NCBI GenBank assembly: GCA_963711505.1
Contig: CAVQEJ010000001.1
Location: 62,001 to 126,000 of the forward strand
Origin: JAGWRA01 sp963711505
GTDB lineage: Bacteria > Acidobacteriota > Vicinamibacteria > Vicinamibacterales > CAVVIG01
Direction of reading: 5' to 3'
DNA length: 64,000 nucleotides
Positions within the stretch are counted from its first letter, which is position 1. The number at the start of each line of letters is the position of its first letter. A program made the translations under genes and the position numbers. Positions 20,134 to 28,677 of the stretch are shown here, piece after piece. The notes under the pieces are model-generated. The model worked only from the letters and a program-made list of their open reading frames with translations, did no database searches and was not told where the DNA came from.

Positions 20134-21020
20134 GTGCGCTGATGCTGGCTCTCCCGGAGACGCAGGCGTTTGCCGGTCGGCTGTCCGAGCTGACCGGCAT
20201 TCCCCTCGGCACGATCGAGGTCCGGCGCTTCCCCGACGGCGAAGCGTACGTGCGCGTGGACGCCGACTGCCGGAACCAGAGCGTCGTGCTCGTCTGCTCG
20301 CTCGACCGTCCCGACACGCGGCTGCTGCCGCTCGTCTTTCTTGCCGACACGGTGCGCGAGCTCGGTGCCTCGCGCGTCGGCCTCGTGGCGCCGTATCTCG
20401 CATACCTGCGACAGGATCGTCGCTTCCACACCGGTGAGGCCCTGACGTCGCGGACGTTCGGCGGCCTGCTGTCACGCCATGTCGACTGGCTCGCGACGAT
20501 CGACCCGCACCTGCACCGCTACACGTCGCTCGCGCAGGTCTACACCATCCCCAGCCGCGTCGTGCACGCGGCCGAAGCGATGGCCACCTGGATCCACGAC
20601 CACGTCGATCGCCCGCTGCTGGTCGGTCCCGACGAGGAGAGCCTTCAGTGGATTGCCGACGTCGCCGGCCGCGCCCACGCGCCGCACGTCGTCTTCAGCA
20701 AGGTGCGACACGACGACGGGACCGTGGAAGTGACCACACCCGACATGTGGGACCACCAGGGGCAGACGCCGGTCGTGCTCGACGACATCGTGTCGTCGGC
20801 GCGGACCATGCTGGCGACCGTGAAGGCGCTGGCGAAGGCTGGCACGCGCCCGCCGGTCTGCCTGGCGGTGCATGCATTGTTCGCGGAGAAGGCCGAGGAC
20901 CAGTTGCGGCGTGCCGGCGCCGGCCGCATCGTCTCGACCAATACCGTGCCGCACGAGACCAACGCCATCGACGTCGCCCCGCTCATGGTGGAGGCGGTGA
21001 AGGAGCTGGCGGCGCCGTAG
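20130..21020 (+). CDS. ribose-phosphate pyrophosphokinase-like protein
   Basis: 296 residues, shorter than classical Prs (about 315). It keeps the FPDGEAYVRV start, the ATP-loop region PYLAYLRQDRRFHTGEALTSR, the catalytic-histidine region DPHLHRYTS and a ribose-5-phosphate loop VVLDDIVSSARTM in place of the usual VDDIIDTGGT. These make PRPP synthesis from ribose 5-phosphate and ATP plausible. It overlaps the AMP-phosphorylase-like gene by four bases. Because PRPP synthetase releases AMP and the neighbour consumes AMP, a linked cycle is conceivable; that is inference. Other divergent Prs paralogues exist whose activity is not verified. Confidence 0.8.
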   Translation: MSALMLALPETQAFAGRLSELTGIPLGTIEVRRFPDGEAYVRVDADCRNQSVVLVCSLDRPDTRLLPLVFLADTVRELGASRVGLVAPYLAYLRQDRRFHTGEALTSRTFGGLLSRHVDWLATIDPHLHRYTSLAQVYTIPSRVVHAAEAMATWIHDHVDRPLLVGPDEESLQWIADVAGRAHAPHVVFSKVRHDDGTVEVTTPDMWDHQGQTPVVLDDIVSSARTMLATVKALAKAGTRPPVCLAVHALFAEKAEDQLRRAGAGRIVSTNTVPHETNAIDVAPLMVEAVKELAAP

Positions 21021-21050
21021 CCCGCAGCCGGTAGCCCGTAGCCCGTAGCC
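21018..21050. repeat. heptamer tandem repeat overlapping two convergent stop regions
   Basis: TAGCCCG units at 21018, 21032 and 21039 with a diverged unit between and a partial unit after. The first unit supplies the TAG stop of the PRPP-synthetase-like gene, and the array ends at the stop codon of the M61 gene. Related to the array at 3651. Confidence 0.75.
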
Positions 21051-22921
21051 TTAGCGCTTCGCCCCCAGCCAGCTCTTCCGGAAGGCCCGCTCCGCGGCGG
21101 TGAGCGTGCCGCCGGCGTTCTCCACCGGAACGATCTCCACCGTCGGATCCTCGGCGAGCTTCAGTGTGGCCTTCACGTGCTGTCCGTCCCGGCGGACGAA
21201 CTCGACCGGCACGCTGTCGCCCGGCTTGTGCCGATTCAGCACCGCGCGCAGCCCATCGTCTCCGTCGAGCTTCCGGCCGTCGATCGACACGATCCGGTCG
21301 TCCTGATCGATACCGGCGGCGTAGGCGGGCGAGCCGAACGGCGCGAGCCCTTCCATCGTGGCTCCGTCCGACGAGAAGTCGAGGCGCAGGTTGCCGATCC
21401 ACGCGCGGCCGGCATGCGCGGGCCGGAGCACGAGGCCGGCGGCGGCGAGCAGGGTGCGGTAGGGGGCGACGTCGTGCCCCTGGACGTAGCGGCGGAAGAA
21501 GTCGTTGGCGAACGCCGGATCGCCGGCGACCTCGCCCAGCGTCTCGCGCGCCTCGTCGATCGTGTAGGGATGGCCGACGATCCCCTCGGCCGGTCCGCCG
21601 GGCTTGCCGTACTTCCGCCACATCGCCCGCATGAAATCGTCGAGCGTCAGCCGGCCGTTCGACCGCTCGCGCAGCGAGAGATCGAGCGCGAGACCGATGG
21701 CGTCGCCGTACGTGTAGTAGGAGATGACCGTATTCGCCCAGTTCGTCCGGTCGATGGGCTGACCGCCGTCGATGAACGGCGCCATCTGGCTCATCTGCTG
21801 CGCGGTGCGCACGAGCCGTCCCGGACCGTTCGTCACGGCGTTCACGACGCGCTGGTAGGCGCGCGCCGTGTCGTCGATCGTCGAGAGCCCGGCGCGCTGC
21901 ATGAAGACGGTCTGGTAGTAGCTGGTGAAGCCTTCGGCGAGCCACATGCTGCTCGCCATGTTCAGGTGCAGGAAGTCGAACGGCTCGATCCCCTTCGGCC
22001 GGATCCGCTCGACGTTCCAGCAGTGGAAGAACTCGTGCGCCACCGTGTTCAGGATGCCGATCCGCTGCTGCGGATCGGCCAGCGACCCGCTCGACGTCAT
22101 CACCGTGCTGTTCCGGTGCTCCATGCCGTCGCCGTGCGCCCACGGCAGGTAGCCCGAGAGGAACGTGTAGTACCCGGCTCGTACTGCGGGAACTCGCCGT
22201 AGACGGCGCCCTCCTGCCGGACGATCTTGTGGACGTCGGCGGCGAAGGCGTCGGCTTCGGACGCGGCGCCCGGGGTGTGCAGCGCGATCCGGAACGTGCG
22301 GCCGCCCTCGCTGAACGTGCGCATGGTGAAGGTGCCGAACTCGGCCGGACTGTCCATCAGGTACTGCAGGTTGCCCGCCGTGAACACGTGGGGATCGGCT
22401 GTGGCATGGAGCTGCGTCGCGACCTTCCAGTCCGAGCCGGCCGGCGGCACGAACTCGACCTTCACCGGCCGCATCTCCATCCCGCCCGCCCACATGAGCG
22501 TCGCCGGCATGTTGATGTGCGCGTGCGTCGTGTCCACCGCCAGATACGTCCCGTCCACGCGGTCGCCGTACAACCGGTATTCCACGCGCACCGTGCCGTC
22601 GTCACTCGTCACGTCCCATTCGTACGGACGGGAATGGACGGCGGCCAGCGGCTTGCCGGCGCCGTCGAACGCCCGGACGTCGTACACGTTCTTCGCGAAT
22701 TCGTGCAGGGCGTAGCGCCCGGGCGACGTCCGGCTCATGTACACGTGCAGCGGGCTCGTGCCGGCATCCGGGAAGGTGGCCTCCACCTGCATCCAGTGAT
22801 GGGCCGGGGCCGGAAACGTGAGCCGGTAGCTGATCGGCGCCTGGGCCGACGCGACGCCCGCCGCGGCCAGCAGCAGCGCCACGCTCAGCACGATACGGAT
22901 GGAACGCATGGTTCTCGACAT
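21051..22921 (-). CDS. M61 family (glycyl) aminopeptidase with PDZ domain (one frame break)
   Basis: Starts at ATG 22921 (GGAG nine bases upstream) with a signal peptide (IRIVLSVALLLAAAGVASAQ). The N-terminal M61 beta domain is followed by the zinc site AHEFFHCWNVERIRP and the distal glutamate segment MWLAEGFTSYY, then a C-terminal PDZ domain (GSPAYAAGIDQDDRIVSIDG). The frame breaks near 22170, between EGAVYGEFPQYEPG and YYTFLSGYLPWAHG, with no residues of the family lost. About 620 residues as expected. Periplasmic cleavage of N-terminal residues is the family role. Convergent with the PRPP-synthetase-like gene. Confidence 0.85.
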
Positions 22922-23106
22922 GATCTCAGTCTCCCCGGCGGCACGAGAGGCTCGGGATTGGGGATTCGGGGTTCGGGAGTGGGACGTTACGCGTGACGCT
23001 GCCCCCTCGTTTCTCCGGGATGCTAACATACCGTTCGCTTGCACCGCCGGCGCCCGGTTCTTGAACGATACCCATCGCCCATTGCTCATTGCCCGTTGCT
23101 TCGTCC

Positions 23107-23998
23107 ATGACTGACTCTCCCCGTTCCCCCGCCCGCCCTGCGTCGACCGTCATCCTGCTGCGCGACCGGCCGGGGGCGCCCGACGACGCGCCGCCTGAAA
23201 TCTTCATGGTGCGCCGCACGCGGGGCACGTCGTTCTTCGGCGGCGCGTTCGTCTTCCCCGGCGGCCGCGTGGACGAGGCCGACCGGGTGAACGACGCCGA
23301 CGAATGGTGCGACGGCGCCGACATGGCGCGCACGCACTTCGCCGATTCTCACGCCCGAGCCGGAAACGGCGGTGGCCTATCACATCGCCGCCATGCGGGA
23401 GCTGTTCGAGGAGGCCGGCGTGCTGCTCGCCCGCGACCGCACGGGCCAGTTCATCGTCACCACCGACCCGGCGACCCGCGTACGATTCGACGAGCACCGT
23501 CACGCGCTGCATTCCGGCCAGCGGACGCTGCGCGACATCGTCGACAGCGAGAGCCTGCGCCTCGCCCTGCACGTGCTGCGCCCGCTCGCCCACTGGGTGA
23601 CGCCGGTGGTCGAGCCGAAGCGCTTCGACACCCGCTTCTTCCTGGCGTGCATGCCCGACGGCCAGGTGCCGCTGCACGATTCGCTCGAGACCACCGAGAG
23701 TCGGTGGATGACGGCAACCGAAGCGCTCGCACAGTGCCGCGAGGACGAGATCGTGCTGGCGCCACCGACCTGGCGGACGCTCCAGGACCTGTCGCGCTTC
23801 AGCACGATCGCCGAAATCCTCGACTGGCTGGGGAACCAGACCATCATGAAGATGCAGCCGATGCCGTACGAGGAGCGCGGACGGAAGATGCTGCTGCTGC
23901 CGGGCGACCCCCTGAATCCTGAGCCCTTCAACGGCGAGAGCCCGGCCGAAACCCGCTTCGTGCTGGACCACGGCCGCTGGCGGGCGACCACGCCCTGA
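23107..23998 (+). CDS. NUDT19-like Nudix hydrolase (one frame break)
   Basis: Begins at ATG 23107 without a clear ribosome site. The Nudix box is interrupted by an insertion of about 40 residues between FPGGRVDEAD and AAMRELFEEAGVLL, the hallmark of the NUDT19/RP2 acyl-CoA diphosphatase group. A one-base break near 23350 falls inside that insertion. About 296 residues after repair. Members hydrolyse CoA and acyl-CoA to 4'-phosphopantetheine derivatives and 3',5'-ADP; the exact substrate here is not known. Divergent from the M61 gene across 185 bp containing short tandem repeats. Confidence 0.8.
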
Positions 23999-24015
23999 AC
24001 TAGGTCGCCTCACGA

Positions 24016-24021
24016 TATAAT
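24016..24021 (+). promoter_or_regulatory. TATAAT -10 box before the secreted Cys-rich protein
   Basis: A perfect TATAAT in otherwise GC-rich sequence, 56 bases before the preferred start and 18 bases after the Nudix stop. No clear -35 match 17 bases upstream. Confidence 0.5.
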
Positions 24022-24076
24022 CCACGGGAAGCTGATGTGGCCGGCGCTGCAGGCGCCCGTGCCGTACCTCGAGAGG

Positions 24077-24469
24077 ATGGACAGGATGGGTATGCGACGC
24101 GTTTCCGTGCTCGCGGCGTCGTTCGGATTGCTGGCCGCGCTGGCTCTGCCCGGCACGGCGATGGCGGAAGTGAGAGCCGTGAAGGGTGAGGTCATCACCA
24201 TCATGTGCTACGAAGGTCACGGTCAGAAGGGCACGGGACAGGCGCATCGGGCCTGCGCCGTCTCCTGCGCGAACAAGGGATACCCGCTGGCGATCCTGAC
24301 CGCCGACGGCACCTACTACCGGATCGCCGGTCCACTGACCGCTGACGACAACGTGAAGCTGCAGAAGTACCTCGCGAGCAAGGTCGCCGCGACCGGCGAA
24401 GTGGCAGAACAGGACGGCAAGAAGACGATCACCATTCCCGCCCTGTCGGACATCGTCGTACAGCACTGA
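24077..24469 (+). CDS. secreted Cys/His-containing small protein, function unknown
   Basis: 130 residues from ATG 24077; other in-frame ATGs at 24035, 24086 and 24092 cannot be excluded. A signal peptide (MRRVSVLAASFGLLAALALP, cleavage after AMA) precedes a domain with the pattern MCYEGHG-x8-HRACAVSC-x-NKGYPLA-ILTADGTYYRI. This arrangement of one upstream Cys and an HxxCAxxC segment, then a beta-rich OB-like half (KYLASKVAATGEV, KKTITI), is seen in secreted hypothetical proteins of Acidobacteriota and delta-proteobacteria. Metal binding is a guess from the Cys/His content. Confidence 0.6.
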   Translation: MDRMGMRRVSVLAASFGLLAALALPGTAMAEVRAVKGEVITIMCYEGHGQKGTGQAHRACAVSCANKGYPLAILTADGTYYRIAGPLTADDNVKLQKYLASKVAATGEVAEQDGKKTITIPALSDIVVQH

Positions 24470-24675
24470 TGCGATTCACGGGCCGGCGGCCCTGCACGCC
24501 GGTCCGTGACTTCCCGCCCTTCGTCCGCCAGTCCGCCCCTTCTCCCCGGCAATCCGGCTTGACGGCCGCTACGGCCCGCGGTCAGACTAGCCGCAGCCGG
24601 CACTCCGCGCTCCGCTGCACCGGGGGCCACGAGCACACCGCTCACGCGGTCGCAGCATTTCAGAGGAAGGTCCAT

Positions 24676-25159
24676 ATGGATGACGATGGCGGCTTCGGTG
24701 GATTCATGGATGACGACTTCGACGAAGAGAGCACGGTGGACACGCCCGGCGGACTCGAGGCCGAGGCCGAAGAAGAGCCGGTGGTGATCGAATTCGCCGA
24801 GTTCGAGACCATCGACATCGTCCCGATTGCCGCGCCGAGATCGGCCGGCTCCGGCCGCACCCGCAAGGCCGCGAAGCGGCCCGCCCGCGCGGCGAAGAAG
24901 GCGGCGCCGGCCCGGAAGGCGGCGGCCAGGACGACCGGGAAGAAGAAGGCGGCCCGCAAGGCGGTCCGGAAGAGCCAGCCGGTGAAGCGTGCGAAGAGCG
25001 TGAAGCGTGCCGGAAAGGCGAAGAGCGCCCGGAAGGCGGTTCGCCGGACGGTGAAGAAGAAGACGGCAGCGGAAGGCCGCTCGCAAGACGGCCGGCAAGT
25101 CCGTACGCAGGACGGCGAAGAAGGCCGCCCGCAAGACCAGCCGCGGCCGTCGCCGCTGA
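24676..25159 (+). CDS. histone H1-like lysine-rich protein with acidic head (one frame break)
   Basis: ATG 24676 has GAGGAAGG upstream. The first 50 residues are strongly acidic (MDDDGGFGGFMDDDFDEES, EAEAEEEP), followed by about 110 residues of KAA/RKA/KKA repeats as in bacterial H1/HC1-like proteins. A one-base break near 25072 hides the true tail; in the other frame the basic repeats continue (AARKTAGKSVRRTAKKAARK) to a TGA at 25157, ending SRGRRR. The basic tail suggests DNA binding; the acidic head may mask or modulate it. Repeats of this kind are prone to slippage and frame errors. Confidence 0.75.
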
Positions 25160-25180
25160 GCACGCGCGGATCACACACAA

Positions 25181-25212
25181 ACAGGCCGGACACGTCACTG
25201 TGTTCGGCCTGT
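25181..25212 (+). terminator. hairpin after the H1-like gene
   Basis: A 13-bp stem with one G-T pair (ACAGGCCGGACAC against GTGTTCGGCCTGT) and a six-base loop, 21 bases after the stop. There is no clear T-run, so it may be a weak or bidirectional terminator. Confidence 0.6.
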
Positions 25213-25305
25213 TGTCATGTACACGAGAACCTGGAGGACTCACGGTTCTCTGAAATATCGTCAGATCTGCTGAAATTGGCGTGTCATTTCGACAGGCTCT
25301 CAATG
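25213..25305. other. non-coding sequence ahead of the first 33-bp repeat
   Basis: No gene seen. It is less GC-rich than its surroundings (TGAAATATCG, TGAAATTGGC), as is the sequence around the second repeat copy. Confidence 0.4.
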
Positions 25306-25338
25306 TCAGGGACAGGGTCCCTTGCATTGACGAGGTGA
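25306..25338 (+). repeat. 33-bp repeat, left copy (flanks formate dehydrogenase locus)
   Basis: TCAGGGACAGGG-T-CCCTTGC-A-TTGACGAG-G-TGA. It matches 30 of 33 bases of the copy at 30954 in the same orientation. The two lie 5.6 kb apart and enclose the formate dehydrogenase genes. Sequences with the core GGGACAGGG are often found beside REP-associated or IS200-like transposases; that link is from memory and no transposase is present. Confidence 0.75.
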
Positions 25339-25344
25339 CCGCAT

Positions 25345-25535
25345 CTGGAGCACCGCCCGGTTGCGCCCGAAAGCCTCGACCCGGATCGTCCGGTCCGCGC
25401 ACTCCGCTACGGCCGAAAGCCACATGTCTACCGCGTGTTCCTTACGATCGACCACCGTGCACGGTCGTGCGCGTGGTGCATGTAAGGCGCGGCGCCAGGC
25501 GACCGCCAGCCGACGACGCCTTGACGGACGAGTAA
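25345..25535 (+). pseudogene. RelE/ParE-type toxin, C-terminal remnant
   Basis: Starts right after the 33-bp repeat. One frame reads LEHRPVAPESLDPDRPVRAL then RYGRKPHVYRVFLTID, and after a one-base break near 25458 the other continues TVVRVVHVRRGARRPPADD to the stop. YGRKPHVYRVFLTID followed by VRVVHVRRGAR is the typical C-terminal half of type II RelE/ParE toxins. The N-terminal half and any antitoxin gene are missing, so this is a fragment, probably cut at the repeat. Confidence 0.7.
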
Positions 25536-25650
25536 TGGGCCGAGGATGTGCGGCCTGGAAAAGGGGCGCCGACGGCGCAACGAGATATGGCGGCGGCCGT
25601 CGTCAAGGGGGATACGAGAGTGCCGGGACTGCGGATCGTGCGGTACCGGC
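25536..25650. other. spacer between toxin remnant and formate dehydrogenase stop
   Basis: No gene or clear terminator is seen. Confidence 0.3.
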
Positions 25651-28600
25651 TCAGACCGGCGTGGCCAGGCGATGCACGGCTTCGGCCACCAGATCGTCGA
25701 CCGTCACTGAACCCGCCTCGACCGCGCGGGTCAGGTCCACGCGCATGTCGTGTTCCCAGAATTTCTCGATGTGCGTGGCGACCGCGCTGACGGCGTCGAC
25801 GCTCGAATCGGCCGCCCACTGCCGGGCGATCTGATTCGCCATGCGCACGAGCGCGCCGAGGCGATGCTCCACGCTCCCGAGCTCCGCCGTGGCGGCACTT
25901 CTGCCCGGCGACACCTGCACGGCGGTGACCTTGTATTCCGGACAATTCGTCGCCCAGTCGGAATGCTCCGTCGTCACCACGTTGGCGCCGCTGACCGGAT
26001 GATGGAACGTCGTGTAGACGACGCCGGGCGCGACGCGAGGTGTGATGTGCGCCTTCAGGACGGTGGCGCCGATGCGGCTCGCGAGCGTGACCTCGCCGCC
26101 GTCCCGGATGCCGCGGTCCTCGGCATCCGACGGATGGATTTCGAGCACGTCTTCCGGATGCCACATCACGTTCTCCGTGCGACGTGTCTGCGCGCCGACG
26201 TTGTACTGGGTCAGGATGCGGCCCGTCGTGAGCAGAAGCGGGAATCGGCGGTTCGACTTCTCCTCGGTCGGCAGGTACGGCGTCGGCATGAACTTGCCGA
26301 GGCCGCGGACGAACGTGCCGCGGTGCATGACCGGCGTGCCGAGCGGATTCTTGTCGTTGCACGGCCACTGCACGCTGCCGACGCGATCGAGATACGCGAA
26401 CGACACGTTCTGGAACGTCGGCGTCAGCGCGGCGATCTCGTCCATGATCTCGCTCGCCGCCGCGTAGCGCATCGGGTAGCCGAGCGCGTTCGACAGCTCG
26501 CTCACCACCTGCCACTCGTCCTTGCCGGTCTTCGAACGGATGGCCGGGCGCACGCGGTTGATGCGCCGCTCGGCGTTGATGAACGTGCCGTCCTTCTCGA
26601 GAAACGACGTGCCCGGGAAGAACACGTGCGCGAGCTTCGCGGTTTCGTTGATGAAGAGATCCTGGACGATGACCAGTTCCATCGCCCTGAGCGCCGCCTG
26701 CACGTGCGCGGTGTTCGGATCGGACTGGGCGATGTCCTCGCCCTGCACGAAGATGCCCTTGAAGTGTCCGTCGACCGCGGCATCGAGCATGTTCGGAATG
26801 CGCAGGCCGGGCTCGCGATCGATCGTGGCGCCCCACATCGCTTCGAACGACTGCCGCACCGCGTCGTTGCCGACATGGCGATAGCCCGACAGCTCGTGCG
26901 GGAACGACCCCATGTCGCAGGCGCCCTGCACGTTGTTCTGGCCGCGAAGCGGATTCACACCCACGCCGTCGCGCCCGAGGTTGCCGGTCACCATGGCCAG
27001 ATTCGCCAGGCCCATGACCATCGTCGAGCCCTGGCTGTGCTCGGTAACGCCGAGGCCGTAGTAGATCGCGCCGTTGCCGCCGGTCGCGAAGAGGCGCGCG
27101 GCCGCGCGCAGGTCCGCCGCCGGCACGCCCGTGTGCGGCTCCATCGCCTCGGGGCTGTTCTCCGCCCGCGACACGAACTCGCGCCACGACGCGAAGTTCT
27201 CGGGCTCGCACCGTTCGGCCACGAACGCGTCGTTGGCCAGGCCTTCGGTCACGATCGTGTGCGCCAGCGCGTTGATGACGGCCACGTTCGTGCCCGGCCG
27301 CAGCTGCAGATGGTGCGTCGCTTCCACGTGCGGGCTGCGCACCAGATCGATCTTCCGCGGATCGACGACGATGAGCCTGGCGCCGTCGCGGAGGCGCTTC
27401 TTCATGCGCGACGCGAAGACGGGATGCGCGTCGGTGGGGTTGGCGCCGATCACCATGATCACGTCGGCGTATTCGACCGACTTGAAGTCCTGGGTGCCGG
27501 CCGACGTGCCGAAGGCGGTGCTGAGGCCGAATCCGGTCGGCGAATGGCACACGCGCGCGCACGTGTCGACGTTGTTGTTGCCGAAGGCCGCGCGCACCAT
27601 CTTCTGCACCACGAACACTTCTTCGTTCGTGCAACGCGATGACGTGATGCCGCCGATCGCGCCGCGGCCGTGCCGGGCCTGAATGTCCTTGAGCCGCGCG
27701 GCCGCGAAGGCGATCGCCTCGTCCCAGCTCACCGTCTTCCACGGATCGTCGATCGATTCGCGGATCATCGGCTCGAGCACGCGATCGGGATGGCTCGCGT
27801 AGCCCCAGGCAAAGCGGCCCTTCACGCACGAGTGCCCTTCGTTCGCGCCGCCGTCCTTGTAGGGCTCCATGAGCACGACCTGCTCGCCCTGCATCTCCGC
27901 CTTGAACGAGCAGCCGACGCCGCAGTACGCGCACGTGGTGAGCACGCTGTGGCGCGGCTGGCCGAACTCGATGAGCGTGTTCTCGCTCAGCGTCGCCGTC
28001 GGGCAGACCTGCACGCACGCGCCGCACGACACGCACGGTGAATCGAAGAAGGAGCCGTTCGCGCCGGCCGCCACGCGCGACCCGAATCCGCGCCCTTCGA
28101 TCGTGAGCGCGAACGTGCCCTGCACTTCCTCGCAGGCGCGCACGCAGAGGGAGCACACGATGCACTTCGACGACTCGAAGGTGAAATAGGGGTTCGAGGT
28201 GTCCTTCCCGAGGCCGAGATGATTCGCGCCCGCGTAACCGTAGCGGACATCGCGCAGACCCACTTCGCCGGCCATGTCCTGCAGCTGGCAGTCGCCGTTG
28301 GCGGCGCACGTCAGACAATCGAGCGGATGGTCGCTGATGTAGAGCTCCATCACGCCGCGGCGCAACCGCTCGAGCCGCGGTGTCTGCGTCTTCACCGACA
28401 TGCCGTCGGCCACCGGCGTCGTGCACGACGAAGGGGTGCCCTTGCGGCCGTCCACTTCGACGAGACAGAGGCGGCACGACCCGAACGCCTCGATCCGGTC
28501 CGTGGAACAGAGCTTCGGAATGTCGATGCCGGCCAGCGCGGCCGCGCGCATGATCGACGTGCCTTCCGCCACCTCCACGGTCTGCCCGTCGATCGTCACC

Positions 28601-28677
28601 TTGACGGTCGGCAGCGCGCCCTCGCGCGTCGCCGCCACGGGGGCCGGGGTGCCGAAGTCACGCTCCTTGAGTCTCAC
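25651..28677 (-). CDS. fdsA: formate dehydrogenase alpha subunit with C-terminal FdsD domain
   Basis: 1008 residues from GTG 28677 (AAGGAG seven bases upstream), overlapping the stop of the upstream gene as GTGA. Domains: N-terminal [2Fe-2S] (Cys57, 68, 71, 85), His-ligated [4Fe-4S] (HPLDCLTCAANGDC), two-cluster ferredoxin module (CIVCSLCVRACE, CVSCGACVQVCP), then the molybdopterin catalytic domain with [4Fe-4S] CAYCGVGC. The Mo/W ligand is cysteine in NVDTCARVCHSPT, not selenocysteine. The last 70 residues (LGALVRMANQIARQW ... HIEKFWEHDMR) match the FdsD delta subunit, normally a separate small protein. Oxidises formate, passing electrons through the Fe-S chain to FdsB. No fdhD/fdsC sulfurase gene is in the window. 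Confidence 0.92.
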   Translation of the reverse strand: MRLKERDFGTPAPVAATREGALPTVKVTIDGQTVEVAEGTSIMRAAALAGIDIPKLCSTDRIEAFGSCRLCLVEVDGRKGTPSSCTTPVADGMSVKTQTPRLERLRRGVMELYISDHPLDCLTCAANGDCQLQDMAGEVGLRDVRYGYAGANHLGLGKDTSNPYFTFESSKCIVCSLCVRACEEVQGTFALTIEGRGFGSRVAAGANGSFFDSPCVSCGACVQVCPTATLSENTLIEFGQPRHSVLTTCAYCGVGCSFKAEMQGEQVVLMEPYKDGGANEGHSCVKGRFAWGYASHPDRVLEPMIRESIDDPWKTVSWDEAIAFAAARLKDIQARHGRGAIGGITSSRCTNEEVFVVQKMVRAAFGNNNVDTCARVCHSPTGFGLSTAFGTSAGTQDFKSVEYADVIMVIGANPTDAHPVFASRMKKRLRDGARLIVVDPRKIDLVRSPHVEATHHLQLRPGTNVAVINALAHTIVTEGLANDAFVAERCEPENFASWREFVSRAENSPEAMEPHTGVPAADLRAAARLFATGGNGAIYYGLGVTEHSQGSTMVMGLANLAMVTGNLGRDGVGVNPLRGQNNVQGACDMGSFPHELSGYRHVGNDAVRQSFEAMWGATIDREPGLRIPNMLDAAVDGHFKGIFVQGEDIAQSDPNTAHVQAALRAMELVIVQDLFINETAKLAHVFFPGTSFLEKDGTFINAERRINRVRPAIRSKTGKDEWQVVSELSNALGYPMRYAAASEIMDEIAALTPTFQNVSFAYLDRVGSVQWPCNDKNPLGTPVMHRGTFVRGLGKFMPTPYLPTEEKSNRRFPLLLTTGRILTQYNVGAQTRRTENVMWHPEDVLEIHPSDAEDRGIRDGGEVTLASRIGATVLKAHITPRVAPGVVYTTFHHPVSGANVVTTEHSDWATNCPEYKVTAVQVSPGRSAATAELGSVEHRLGALVRMANQIARQWAADSSVDAVSAVATHIEKFWEHDMRVDLTRAVEAGSVTVDDLVAEAVHRLATPV

